8,440 nt of DNA from Deltaproteobacteria bacterium (lineage in GTDB: Bacteria > Myxococcota_A > UBA796 > UBA2385): positions 1 through 8,440 of the forward strand of contig WGAH01000411.1 of the NCBI GenBank assembly GCA_015489145.1, given 5' to 3'. The notes below the pieces were generated by a model. That model ran no database searches. It was not told where the DNA came from and saw only the letters and a list, made by a program, of their open reading frames with translations. Each line of letters begins with the position of its first letter. Within the stretch, counting starts at the first letter, position 1. Positions 1 to 6,172 of the stretch are shown one piece after another. Both the position numbers and the translations under genes were made by a program.

Positions 1-1
1 C

Positions 2-757
2 ATCGGCGCCGTGCGGCGATCCGGCGACGTGATGACGGGCGGGCTCACGATCAACCGCGGCGGCCTCAACGTGCTCAGCGGCGGCGTGAACTGCCGGGGG
101 GCCAGCGTCACCACCCTCGAGGCGGCCCACGTCGTCCGCACCCCGAAGCTCATCGCCGATTCCGTCGAGCTGCGCGGCGACCTCACCGTCGACAGCACCC
201 ACCGCGTGCTCCAGGCCCGCCTCGTCGAGGGGCGCCGGGGTTCCTCTCGCAAGGACGGCGCGCTCTTCCTCAACGCCCGCGGCGGCGCCCGGGTGACGGT
301 GGGCAACGCCGAGGAGGCGCGGGGGCTGGGCGTCCACGGGCCGGTCGACGCCGGCCGGGCGAGCGTGGAGGGCACCGCCCTCGCGGTGGCCCTGCCCTTC
401 TCCTCGGGGGTCGAGGCCGGCGAGGTGGTCCGCATGAGCGACGACGGCAAGCGGCTGGTCCGCACCACGGCCGCGGCCGACCCGCGGGCCCTCGGCGTGG
501 CGGTGCCCGATGCCGGCGTGGTTCTCGGCGGGCCTCCGGGCGGCGGGCGGCTGCTGCTGGCCCTCGCGGGGGTCGCCTCCTGCCGGGTCGAGGCCGGCGA
601 GGCTCCGATTCGCGTGGGCGATCCGCTCGTGGCCTCGGCGGTGCCCGGGCGGGCGCGGGCGGCTGGGGAGGCCTCCCCGTCGGCGGTGATCGGCCGGGCG
701 CTGGCGCCGCTCGCCGAGGGCGAGGGCGAGATCCCGGTGCTGCTGGCCGGGCGATAG
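2..757 (+). CDS. Phage-tail-fibre-like protein, 5'-truncated by the window
   Basis: Role not established; probably a structural or surface-exposed tail-like protein. The frame is open from the first bases and runs to TAG at 755-757. A GTG at 11 could serve as a start, but it falls directly before the motif SGDVMTGGLTI, which in tail-fibre-like proteins (usually GDTMTGxLTI) lies inside the chain, and no ribosome binding site is visible, so I treat the gene as missing its 5' end. After the motif come about 110 residues of short Gly/Val-rich beta-like repeats (GGLNV, GGVNC, GDLTV). The C-terminal ~120 residues have alternating strand-like segments (EAGEVVRMSDDGKRLVRTT, DPRALGVAVP, LALAGVASCRVEAGEAPIRVGDPL, IGRALAPLAEGEGEIPVLL). 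I recall that pattern from C-terminal domains of bacterial tail or beta-helix proteins. The next gene starts 61 nt downstream on the same strand. The fold assignment is moderately secure; the function is not. Confidence 0.72.
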   Translation: MGAVRRSGDVMTGGLTINRGGLNVLSGGVNCRGASVTTLEAAHVVRTPKLIADSVELRGDLTVDSTHRVLQARLVEGRRGSSRKDGALFLNARGGARVTVGNAEEARGLGVHGPVDAGRASVEGTALAVALPFSSGVEAGEVVRMSDDGKRLVRTTAAADPRALGVAVPDAGVVLGGPPGGGRLLLALAGVASCRVEAGEAPIRVGDPLVASAVPGRARAAGEASPSAVIGRALAPLAEGEGEIPVLLAGR

Positions 758-808
758 GCTCGGGCATCCCGGTGCCGCTGTCCCGGCGACGGGCCCGGCC
801 CGCACCAC

Positions 809-813
809 GGAGG
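809..813 (+). promoter_or_regulatory. Ribosome binding site of the AAA+ ATPase gene
   Basis: GGAGG lies 5 nt before the ATG at 819. It fixes this start over the other candidate, an overlapping frame from 772 in a different register. Confidence 0.8.
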
Positions 814-818
814 ACCGC

Positions 819-2549
819 ATGGCGGACGCGCGCCCCCTTCCCGCTTGGCTCGAGGAGCTGCGCCAGCGCTACCTCTCGGGCGAGGCGAGCATGTTCCTGC
901 TGCACGGCAACGTGCGCGACCTCTACCCCTGGCCGGAGGAGGCCGGCGACGGTGCCGGCGAGGGGCGCTACGTCCCCCTGCGGGAGCTGCTCGAGCGCTT
1001 CCTGGCCCGCACCAAGGACATCGTCGCCTACTACAACGTCAGCGAGGGCCTCGAGTTTCCCGAGCCGCGCATGGCGAGCCGCTTCCGGGCCGTGGTCAAC
1101 GCCCGGCGGGCGCTGCGGGGCGAGGCGGGCATCGACGTGCTCCCCCGGTCCCCGGGCGAGGTGCTCCCCCTCGTCGAGGAGCTGATCACCGACCCGGCCC
1201 AGCACGCCGCCGCGGTGCTGGACTACGTCGAGATGATCGCGCCCCACGGCGACCTCGCCTTCATGTCCCAGGCCGACAAGGCCAACCTCGTCGCGCTCCA
1301 GCGCTGGTCCACCGACCCGGCGATCCAGCACAGCGACAACCTCGTCATCCTCGTCAGCGAGAACCTGTCGGACGTCCACCGCCGGCTCCTCGGCAGCACC
1401 CAGCTCGCCACGGTGCGGGTGCCCCTTCCCTCGCTCGACGAGCGGCGCGCGTTCCTGGGCACCCTCGGGCTGGAGGCGGCCGGGGTGCTCGGCGCGGGCA
1501 TGGACGCCGAGGCCCTGGCGCGGGTCACCGCCGGCCTGTCGCTGGCGCAGCTCCGGGCGATCGTCCGGCGGGCCCGACAGTCCGGCGAACCCGTGACCTT
1601 TCGCACCGTGAGCCTCCGAAAGAAGGAGATCATCGAGCAGGAGTGCCACGGCCTCGTCGAGTTCGTCGAGCCCGAGCACGACTTCAGCCAGGTCGGCGGA
1701 ATGGAGGGCATCAAGGCCGTGCTCCGGCGGGTGGCGGCGGCGATTCGGGCCGGCCACCGCAACCGGGTGCCGATGGGCATCCTGTTCGTCGGCCCGATGG
1801 GCACGGGCAAGACCTTCGTCGCCGAGGCGTTCTCGGCGGAAAGCGGCCTCACCTGCCTCAAGCTCAAGAACTTTCGCGAGAAGTGGGTCGGCTCGACGGA
1901 GGGCAACCTCGAAAAGGTCCTGCAGGTGGTCGAGGGGCTCGGCTACGTGCTGCTCATCGTCGACGAGGCCGACCGCTCCATGTCCTCGGGGGCCGAGGGC
2001 GACGGCGGCACCAACAGCCGCGTCATCGCCCGCCTCAAGGAGTTCATGAGCGACACCGCCCACCGGGGGCGGGTGGTGGTGCTCATGATGACCAACCGCC
2101 CCGACAAGCTCGACGTGGACCTCAAGCGCCCGGGGCGCCTCGACCTCAAGATCCCCTTCTTCTTCCCCGAGCGCCCCGAGGAGCGCGAGGCGATCCTGTG
2201 GGCGCTGGTCCGGAAGAACGACCTCCCGACGGCCTCGGGGCTCGACCTCGGGTCCGTGGCCGCCGCCACCGACGGCTACTCGGGGGCCGAGCTGGAGGCC
2301 CTGCTCATCGCCGCCGCCAACCACGCCGCCGACGAGGGGCGGGAACTCCTCGCGGCCGAGGACCTCGACGCCGCCCTCGAGGACGTGATCCCCAGCCGCG
2401 ACACGCGCATGCTCGAGTACATGGAGCTGCTCGCGGTCTTCGAGTCGTCCTCGCGGCTGATGCTGCCCGAGCGCTACCAGGACCTCCCCACCGAGGAAGT
2501 GCTGAACCGCCTCGACGCGGCGCGGGCGCTGCTCGCCGGGCGGCTGTAG
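819..2549 (+). CDS. AAA+ family ATPase with degenerate N-terminal domain
   Basis: Cytosolic AAA+ ATPase of 576 aa, expected to use ATP hydrolysis to remodel a protein partner that cannot be named from sequence. The C-terminal module is complete: lead-in DFSQVGGMEGIK, Walker A GPMGTGKT (residues 325-332), Walker B LLIVDEAD (D382, E383), sensor-1 Asn426 in MMTNRP, arginine-finger segment LKRPGRLDLKIPF (435-447), and GYSGAELEAL in the sensor-2 region. Residues 25-245 look like a decayed ATPase domain without a P-loop: MFLLHGNVRDLYPW at the start, then a stretch ending DNLVILVSENLSDVHRRL and VRVPLPSLDERRAF. A degenerate first domain plus one active AAA module recalls Ycf46-type and CDC48-like ATPases. 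There is no protease domain or membrane segment. The ATG at 819 is supported by GGAGG at 809-813, 5 nt away. The tail-like upstream neighbour suggests an injection-system or tail ATPase, but this is inference. Confidence 0.9.
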   Translation: MADARPLPAWLEELRQRYLSGEASMFLLHGNVRDLYPWPEEAGDGAGEGRYVPLRELLERFLARTKDIVAYYNVSEGLEFPEPRMASRFRAVVNARRALRGEAGIDVLPRSPGEVLPLVEELITDPAQHAAAVLDYVEMIAPHGDLAFMSQADKANLVALQRWSTDPAIQHSDNLVILVSENLSDVHRRLLGSTQLATVRVPLPSLDERRAFLGTLGLEAAGVLGAGMDAEALARVTAGLSLAQLRAIVRRARQSGEPVTFRTVSLRKKEIIEQECHGLVEFVEPEHDFSQVGGMEGIKAVLRRVAAAIRAGHRNRVPMGILFVGPMGTGKTFVAEAFSAESGLTCLKLKNFREKWVGSTEGNLEKVLQVVEGLGYVLLIVDEADRSMSSGAEGDGGTNSRVIARLKEFMSDTAHRGRVVVLMMTNRPDKLDVDLKRPGRLDLKIPFFFPERPEEREAILWALVRKNDLPTASGLDLGSVAAATDGYSGAELEALLIAAANHAADEGRELLAAEDLDAALEDVIPSRDTRMLEYMELLAVFESSSRLMLPERYQDLPTEEVLNRLDAARALLAGRL

Positions 2550-2565
2550 CGGAGAGCGAGCGGGG

Positions 2566-2584
2566 AAGGCCCGGAAAGGCCCGG
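2566..2584 (+). repeat. Tandem 9-nt direct repeat upstream of the rplU promoter
   Basis: AAGGCCCGG occurs at 2566-2574 and again at 2576-2584, so the copies are one helical turn (10 nt) apart and end 15 nt before the -35 box. It may be an operator or UP-like site, or chance in GC-rich DNA. Confidence 0.4.
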
Positions 2585-2599
2585 GTCGCGGACGGCGCC

Positions 2600-2628
2600 T
2601 TGACAGGGGGGCGCGGGTCGCCTATCTA
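2600..2628 (+). promoter_or_regulatory. Sigma-70-type promoter of the rplU-rpmA-obgE operon
   Basis: A perfect -35 box TTGACA (2600-2605) is followed after 17 nt by TATCTA (2623-2628), which keeps the important TAT of the -10 box. Transcription would start near 2635, leaving a leader of about 80 nt before rplU. A perfect -35 with ideal spacing, ahead of ribosomal protein genes in otherwise GC-rich sequence, supports a strong housekeeping promoter. The -10 box matches only 3 of 6 positions in the consensus, which is the weak point. Confidence 0.65.
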
Positions 2629-2705
2629 TGCCCGGCTTTCGTCGGAGCGTCGCGCCATGCGTGTCCGTGCCCGCGGGGCGCTCCCCCGAACCCCCAGGAT
2701 TTCGT

Positions 2706-2709
2706 GGAG
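2706..2709 (+). promoter_or_regulatory. Ribosome binding site that decides the rplU start
   Basis: GGAG lies 6 nt before the ATG at 2716. A GTG at 2704 in the same frame overlaps this site and would add four residues (sequence ESS after the start) that L21 proteins lack, so ATG 2716 is preferred. Confidence 0.8.
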
Positions 2710-2715
2710 TCTTCG

Positions 2716-3030
2716 ATGTACGCGGTGATCGCGAGTGGCGGAAAGCAGTACCGGGTCAGCCAGGGCGACAGGATTCTCGTCGACCGGCTCGACGCCGAGG
2801 TCGGCAGCACGGTCGAGATCGACCAGGTGCTGCTCGTCGGCGAGGAAGGCGGCGAGCCGCGCATCGGCGCGCCCACCGTCGAGGGCGCCACGGTGAAGGC
2901 CGAGGTGGTCGCCCACGAGCTGGGCGAGAAGCGCGAGGCCTTCAAGTACAACCGCCGCAAGCGCACCCGCGTGCGCCGCGGCTCCCGCCCGCGCCTCACG
3001 GCGCTGAGCATCACCGAGATCTCGGCCTGA
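2716..3030 (+). CDS. rplU: 50S ribosomal protein L21
   Basis: Structural protein of the large ribosomal subunit that binds 23S rRNA. The 104-aa product has the family's usual length (E. coli about 103) and signature from end to end: MYAVIASGGKQYRV at the start, then GDRILVDRL, VLLVG, GAPTVEGATVKAEVV, and the basic RNA-binding C-terminal part with FKYNRRKRTRVRRGSR and the ending LTALSITEI. The ATG at 2716 gives the canonical MYAVI start and has GGAG 6 nt upstream. It is the first gene of a run with rpmA 12 nt downstream and obgE after that, the standard bacterial arrangement, and it lies behind a TTGACA/TATCTA promoter. Nothing is unusual. Identification is very secure. Confidence 0.97.
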   Translation: MYAVIASGGKQYRVSQGDRILVDRLDAEVGSTVEIDQVLLVGEEGGEPRIGAPTVEGATVKAEVVAHELGEKREAFKYNRRKRTRVRRGSRPRLTALSITEISA

Positions 3031-3042
3031 ACGGAGTTCACG

Positions 3043-3300
3043 ATGGCACACAAGAAGGGCCAGGGCAGCACCCGCAACGGGCGGGACTCCAACCCGCAGT
3101 ACCGGGGCGTGAAGCGCCACGACGGCCAGTTCGTCGTCGCCGGCAACATCATCGTGCGCCAGCTCGGCACCCACTTCCACCCGGGCCCCGGCGTGGGCCT
3201 GGGCCGCGACTACACCCTGTTCGCCCTCCGGGACGGCCGGGTGAAGTTCGAGAAGCGGAACAACCGCCGGCAGGTGAGCGTCTACCCGGCCGAGGCCTGA
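3043..3300 (+). CDS. rpmA: 50S ribosomal protein L27
   Basis: Large-subunit protein whose flexible N-terminus reaches toward the peptidyl-transferase centre. The 85-aa product starts MAHKKGQGSTRNGRDSN and continues with GVKRHDGQFVVAGNIIVRQ, GTHFHPGPGVGLGRDYTLFAL and DGRVKFEKR, which is L27 throughout. It begins directly at MAHKKG, so the cleaved N-terminal extension of Firmicutes L27 is absent. The start is supported by GGAG at 3033-3036, 6 nt before the ATG. It follows rplU by 12 nt and precedes obgE by 53 nt, so the three are very likely co-transcribed. A GC-rich inverted repeat sits in the gap after it. Confidence 0.97.
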   Translation: MAHKKGQGSTRNGRDSNPQYRGVKRHDGQFVVAGNIIVRQLGTHFHPGPGVGLGRDYTLFALRDGRVKFEKRNNRRQVSVYPAEA

Positions 3301-3316
3301 GCCTTCCTGGGCTCGG

Positions 3317-3335
3317 GGCCGCCGGCCGGGCGGCC
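3317..3335 (+). repeat. Short hairpin between rpmA and obgE
   Basis: GGCCGCC (3317-3323) and GGCGGCC (3329-3335) form a perfect 7-bp stem around a 5-nt loop in the 53-nt gap. No T-run follows, so it is not a standard intrinsic terminator. It might reduce obgE expression relative to the ribosomal proteins or protect an mRNA end, or it may be chance in GC-rich sequence. Confidence 0.4.
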
Positions 3336-3353
3336 TGACGCGGGGCGGGAGCG

Positions 3354-4370
3354 ATGCGCTTCATCGACGAGGCCCGGATCCGCGTGATCAGCGGCTCCGG
3401 CGGCAACGGCATCGTGTCGTTCCGGCGCGAGAAGTTCGTGCCCTTCGGCGGCCCCGACGGCGGCGACGGGGGGCGCGGCGGCGACGTGGTGATCGTCGCC
3501 ACCGAGCGCCGCTCCACCCTCCAGGAGCTGCGCGGGCGCTCGCTGTGGAAGGCGCAGAACGGCCGGCCTGGCGGTGGGCGCGAGAAGACCGGCGCCTCCG
3601 GCGCCTCGGTCGAGGTGCCGGTGCCGGTGGGCACCCGGGTCATCGACGACGAGACCGGGCGCGTGCTCGCCGACCTCGTCGAGGACGGCCAGCGCTGGGT
3701 CGCGGCGCGGGGCGGGCGTCCCGGCCGGGGCAACGCCGCCTTCAAGAGCAGCACCAACCGGGCGCCGCGCCGGGCCACGCCGGGGCAGCCCGGCGAGGAC
3801 CGCTGGCTGCGCCTGGAGCTGGTGCTCATGGCCGACGCCGGGCTGGTGGGTTTCCCCAACGCGGGCAAGTCCACCTTCATCTCCCGGGTGTCGGCGGCGC
3901 GGCCGCGCATCGCCGACTACCCCTTCACCACCCTGGTACCCTCGCTCGGCGTGGTGGACATGGGCGTCGACGGCAGCTTCGTGGTGGCGGACCTCCCGGG
4001 CCTCGTGCGCGGGGCGGCCGAGGGCGCCGGACTGGGACATCGCTTCCTCCGGCACGTCCGCCGCACGCGGGTGCTCGTCCACCTCGTGAGCCTCGGCCCG
4101 GACGAGGCCGAGCCGCCCGCCACCCGCTACCGCGCGATTCGCGAGGAGCTGGGGGCCTTCGACGCATCGCTGCTCGAACGGCCCGAGATCGTCGTGCTCA
4201 GCAAGCGCGACCTCGTCCCGGACGAGGCGGTGGCCGAGGCCGCCGAGGCCCTGCGGCGCGCGGCCGACCCGGCGGTGGTGGCGGTGCTCGCCGCCTCGGC
4301 CGCCACGGGGGTCGGGATGCGCGAGGTGGTCCTGCGAACCTGGGACCTCGTGCAGGGGGCCCGGGCGTGA
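3354..4370 (+). CDS. obgE: Obg-family GTPase, 50S ribosome assembly
   Basis: GTPase that binds the 50S subunit during late assembly and links ribosome maturation to growth and stress. The 338-aa product has the glycine-rich Obg domain (MRFIDEARIRVISGSGGNGIVSFRREKF, GGPDGGDGGRGGDV) over about residues 1-158, then the G domain: G1 GFPNAGKST (166-174), G2 DYPFTTLVP (from 188), G3 DLPG (213-216), the Obg hallmark EGAGLGHRFLRH, G4 SKRD (283-286) and G5 SA (315-316). G4 has Ser in place of the usual Asn of NKxD. The chain ends soon after G5, so there is no C-terminal OCT domain. The ATG at 3354 gives the canonical start; GGGAG sits only 2 nt before it, unusually close. The stop overlaps the next gene's GTG by 4 nt, suggesting translational coupling. 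Confidence 0.96.
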   Translation: MRFIDEARIRVISGSGGNGIVSFRREKFVPFGGPDGGDGGRGGDVVIVATERRSTLQELRGRSLWKAQNGRPGGGREKTGASGASVEVPVPVGTRVIDDETGRVLADLVEDGQRWVAARGGRPGRGNAAFKSSTNRAPRRATPGQPGEDRWLRLELVLMADAGLVGFPNAGKSTFISRVSAARPRIADYPFTTLVPSLGVVDMGVDGSFVVADLPGLVRGAAEGAGLGHRFLRHVRRTRVLVHLVSLGPDEAEPPATRYRAIREELGAFDASLLERPEIVVLSKRDLVPDEAVAEAAEALRRAADPAVVAVLAASAATGVGMREVVLRTWDLVQGARA

Positions 4371-5161
4371 GGCGCCTCGGCGCGGCCCTGGCGCTGCTGG
4401 CGGCCTGCTCGGGCCGCGGTTGCCGGGAGGAGGAGCCCGCGCCGGACCTCGCCGAGGTCTCCGAGCAGGCGCAGTTCGCCACCGTCGAGCAGCTCGGGCC
4501 GCACCACCTCCTCGCGACGATCAACCGCAAGGAGTACCGCGACGACGAGCTGGTCAGCTCGGCGAGCGAGACCCTCGACATCCGCTGGCAGGACTGGGAC
4601 CACTTCCTGCTGCGCCGGCTGGTGGACGGCGACATCGTCTACGCGGTGCGGGTGGTGGACGGGCGGGCCTGGTTGCGGCGCGGGGTGCGGCGCTGGGACG
4701 CCAAGGACGACGCCGAGCCCTACCGGCTCCAGCTCCGCACCACCTGGAACGCCTGGGACGAGGCGCTGGAGCTGTTCCGCGACCGCATCGCCTACAAGGA
4801 CCTCGGCACCGGCGTCGTGGAGGGGCGGCCCGCCCGGCGCTACGCCGTCTCCCTCGCCCCCGCCGAGCCGGTCCCCGAGAAGCGGGCGAAGCGCCGCGCT
4901 TCCGAGGGCGGCCCCACCGCCCTGGCGGGCACCTTGTGGGTGGACGAGGCCACCTCGGTGCGGCTGCAGGCCGAGGTGATGGGCACCTGGGTGCGAGGCG
5001 GCACCCGCAAGGAGATCACCCTTCGCCTCAACCGCTCGGGCATCGGCGAGCCCCAGCGGATTCGCGCCCCCGGCCCCCGCAAGGGCGGCAAGGCCGGCCG
5101 GCGCCGCAAGAAGCGCCGAGGGGCGGCGGGCCGGGCCCCGTCCCCGTCGAAGGAGCCTTGA
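4367..5161 (+). CDS. Predicted lipoprotein, family not recognised
   Basis: Unknown function; predicted to be lipid-anchored at the envelope. The 264-aa product starts at a GTG that overlaps the obgE stop (GTGA, 4367-4370). Its N-terminus, M-R-R-L-G-A-A-L-A-L-L-A-A-C, is a short signal peptide with lipobox LAAC and the lipidated Cys at residue 14. The mature part is rich in beta-like segments and aromatics (ETLDIRWQDWDHFLLRRL, DIVYAVRVVDGRAWLRR, GTLWVDEATSVRLQAEV, RKEITLRLNRSGIGEPQRI). That layout recalls LolA/LppX-like lipid-binding lipoproteins, but this is only a resemblance. The last ~34 residues form a very basic low-complexity tail (GKAGRRRKKRRG then Pro/Ser-rich). It lies inside a ribosome-assembly operon, between obgE and rsfS, where nadD often lies. 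An earlier start is excluded because the frame reads back into obgE. Confidence 0.75.
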   Translation: MRRLGAALALLAACSGRGCREEEPAPDLAEVSEQAQFATVEQLGPHHLLATINRKEYRDDELVSSASETLDIRWQDWDHFLLRRLVDGDIVYAVRVVDGRAWLRRGVRRWDAKDDAEPYRLQLRTTWNAWDEALELFRDRIAYKDLGTGVVEGRPARRYAVSLAPAEPVPEKRAKRRASEGGPTALAGTLWVDEATSVRLQAEVMGTWVRGGTRKEITLRLNRSGIGEPQRIRAPGPRKGGKAGRRRKKRRGAAGRAPSPSKEP

Positions 5162-5176
5162 TCGCCCGTGACGCAC

Positions 5177-5180
5177 GGAG
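5177..5180 (+). promoter_or_regulatory. Ribosome binding site that decides the rsfS start
   Basis: GGAG lies 5 nt before the ATG at 5186. An in-frame GTG at 5168 would overlap it and add six residues, so ATG 5186 is the better start. Confidence 0.75.
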
Positions 5181-5185
5181 ATACC

Positions 5186-5623
5186 ATGCAGGTGAACCCC
5201 AAGGAGGGCACGGCCATCGACCACCTCGACCTCGCCCGCATCGCGGCCCGGGCAGCCATCGAAAAGAAAGCCGACGGCATCGCCATCCTCGACGTCCACG
5301 ACCGCGTGTCCTACTGCGACACCTTCCTGCTGTGCAACGGAGCGAGCCAGCGGCAGGTGCGCGCCATCGCCCAGCACATCCTCGCCACCGTCAAGGCCGA
5401 GCGGGGCATGCTGGCGATGGGCGTGGAGGGCCTCGAGAGCGGGCGCTGGGTGCTGATCGACCTCGGCGAGCTCGTCGTGCACGTCTTCCAGCAGGAGCTG
5501 CGCGGCTACTACGACCTCGACGCGCTCTGGGTGGACGCGCCCCGCATCGCCCTCGATGCGCTGGGGCTCGGCGAGGTCGTGCCCGACGACGAGCTCGGGC
5601 CGTCCCTGGCCGACCTTCGCTGA
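5186..5623 (+). CDS. rsfS: Ribosome silencing factor RsfS
   Basis: Binds L14 on the 50S subunit and blocks joining with the 30S subunit, lowering translation when nutrients are scarce. The 145-aa product carries the family pattern: an N-terminal helix (LDLARIAARAAIEKKADGIAILDV), the strand VSYCDTFLLCNGASQRQVRAIAQHI, and the diagnostic C-terminal run EGLESGRWVLIDLGELVVHVF followed by LRGYYDLDALWVDA. The C-terminal ~20 residues (ending ELGPSLADLR) extend past the conserved core and are acidic. ATG 5186 has a good ribosome binding site 5 nt upstream. The gene is 24 nt after the lipoprotein and 6 nt before rlmH, the usual rsfS-rlmH pairing. Identification is secure. Confidence 0.95.
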   Translation: MQVNPKEGTAIDHLDLARIAARAAIEKKADGIAILDVHDRVSYCDTFLLCNGASQRQVRAIAQHILATVKAERGMLAMGVEGLESGRWVLIDLGELVVHVFQQELRGYYDLDALWVDAPRIALDALGLGEVVPDDELGPSLADLR

Positions 5624-5629
5624 CCGGCC

Positions 5630-6094
5630 TTGAAGGTCCTGATCCTGCGGGTCGGTCGCGGGCGGGAGGCCTGGGCCGACGAGGCGGTGGAGGGCTACGC
5701 CCGGCGCCTCCGGTCCCGGATGCCCGTGGAGGAGCGGCGCCTCAAGCCCGAGCCCTTTCGCGGCGACGTGGAGCGCGTGCGCGAGGCCGAGGGCGCCCGG
5801 GTGCTCGCCGTCCTGCGGCCCGGCGACCGCCTCGTGGCCCTCGACGAGCGCGGCGAACAGCTCACCACGGAGCAGCTCGCCCGCCTGATCGACGACGCGG
5901 CGCGGCGAAGCGCCGGGCGCCTCGTCTTCGCCCTCGGCGGGCCCTACGGCCACGCCGAGGCGGTGCGCCGGCGGGCCGACCGGGTCGTGGCCCTTTCGCG
6001 CCTGGTGCTCAACCACGAGGTGGCGCGGGTGGTGCTCGCCGAGCAGCTCTACCGGGCGGGGACGATCCTCTGGGGCGGCAAGTACCATCACTAA
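5630..6094 (+). CDS. rlmH: 23S rRNA (pseudouridine-1915-N3) methyltransferase
   Basis: SPOUT-class enzyme that uses S-adenosylmethionine to methylate pseudouridine 1915 in helix 69 of 23S rRNA, acting on the assembled ribosome. The 154-aa product matches the family length (E. coli 155). Diagnostic segments are LVALDERGEQLTTEQLA, FALGGPYGH (the GG-x2-G loop of the SAM-binding knot), VALSRLVLNHEVARVVLAEQLYRAGTIL and the terminal KYHH. The start is TTG at 5630, giving MKVLILRVGRG, which aligns with the usual MKI/MKL start. No Shine-Dalgarno sequence is visible, and the gene starts 6 nt after the rsfS stop, so translation probably depends on coupling to rsfS. There are no later good starts that keep the first beta strand. 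Confidence 0.95.
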   Translation: MKVLILRVGRGREAWADEAVEGYARRLRSRMPVEERRLKPEPFRGDVERVREAEGARVLAVLRPGDRLVALDERGEQLTTEQLARLIDDAARRSAGRLVFALGGPYGHAEAVRRRADRVVALSRLVLNHEVARVVLAEQLYRAGTILWGGKYHH

Positions 6095-6118
6095 ACGGTT
6101 ATGGGCGTTGGAGCGCGC

Positions 6119-6137
6119 TTCCTGACAGATCTTGACG
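6119..6137 (+). repeat. 19-nt direct repeat, copy A, before comF
   Basis: It begins TTCCTGACA and ends TTGACG. A copy with 15 of 19 identical bases and the same spacing lies at 6839-6857 in the end of comF. Origin and function are unknown, and chance is possible. Confidence 0.35.
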
Positions 6138-6172
6138 GGCGGCCCCGGGGGCCTTCGGCATAGGGGGGCGCC

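Noticed and set aside
270..2324. Open frame of 684 codons on the minus strand
   Set aside because: It is antisense to the tail-like gene and the AAA+ ATPase, low in complexity (Arg/Pro-rich end) and has no domain. It is a GC shadow.
2704..2715. GTG at 2704 as the rplU start
   Set aside because: It overlaps the GGAG ribosome binding site and adds residues not found in L21; ATG 2716 gives the canonical N-terminus.
4382..4408. TGGCGCTGCTGGCGGCCTGC resembling a -24/-12 promoter
   Set aside because: It encodes the lipoprotein signal peptide (Leu/Ala codons), and the spacing and the TTGC half do not fit well.
6137..6153. GGCCCC/GGGGCC inverted repeat as an rlmH terminator
   Set aside because: The arms have only one base between them, so the full stem cannot close, and no T-run follows.
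6132..6164. TTGACG (6132-6137) with CATAGG (6159-6164) as a promoter for comF
   Set aside because: The spacer would be 21 nt and the -10 box matches only 3 of 6. comF may be read from the upstream operon instead. A weak promoter cannot be excluded.
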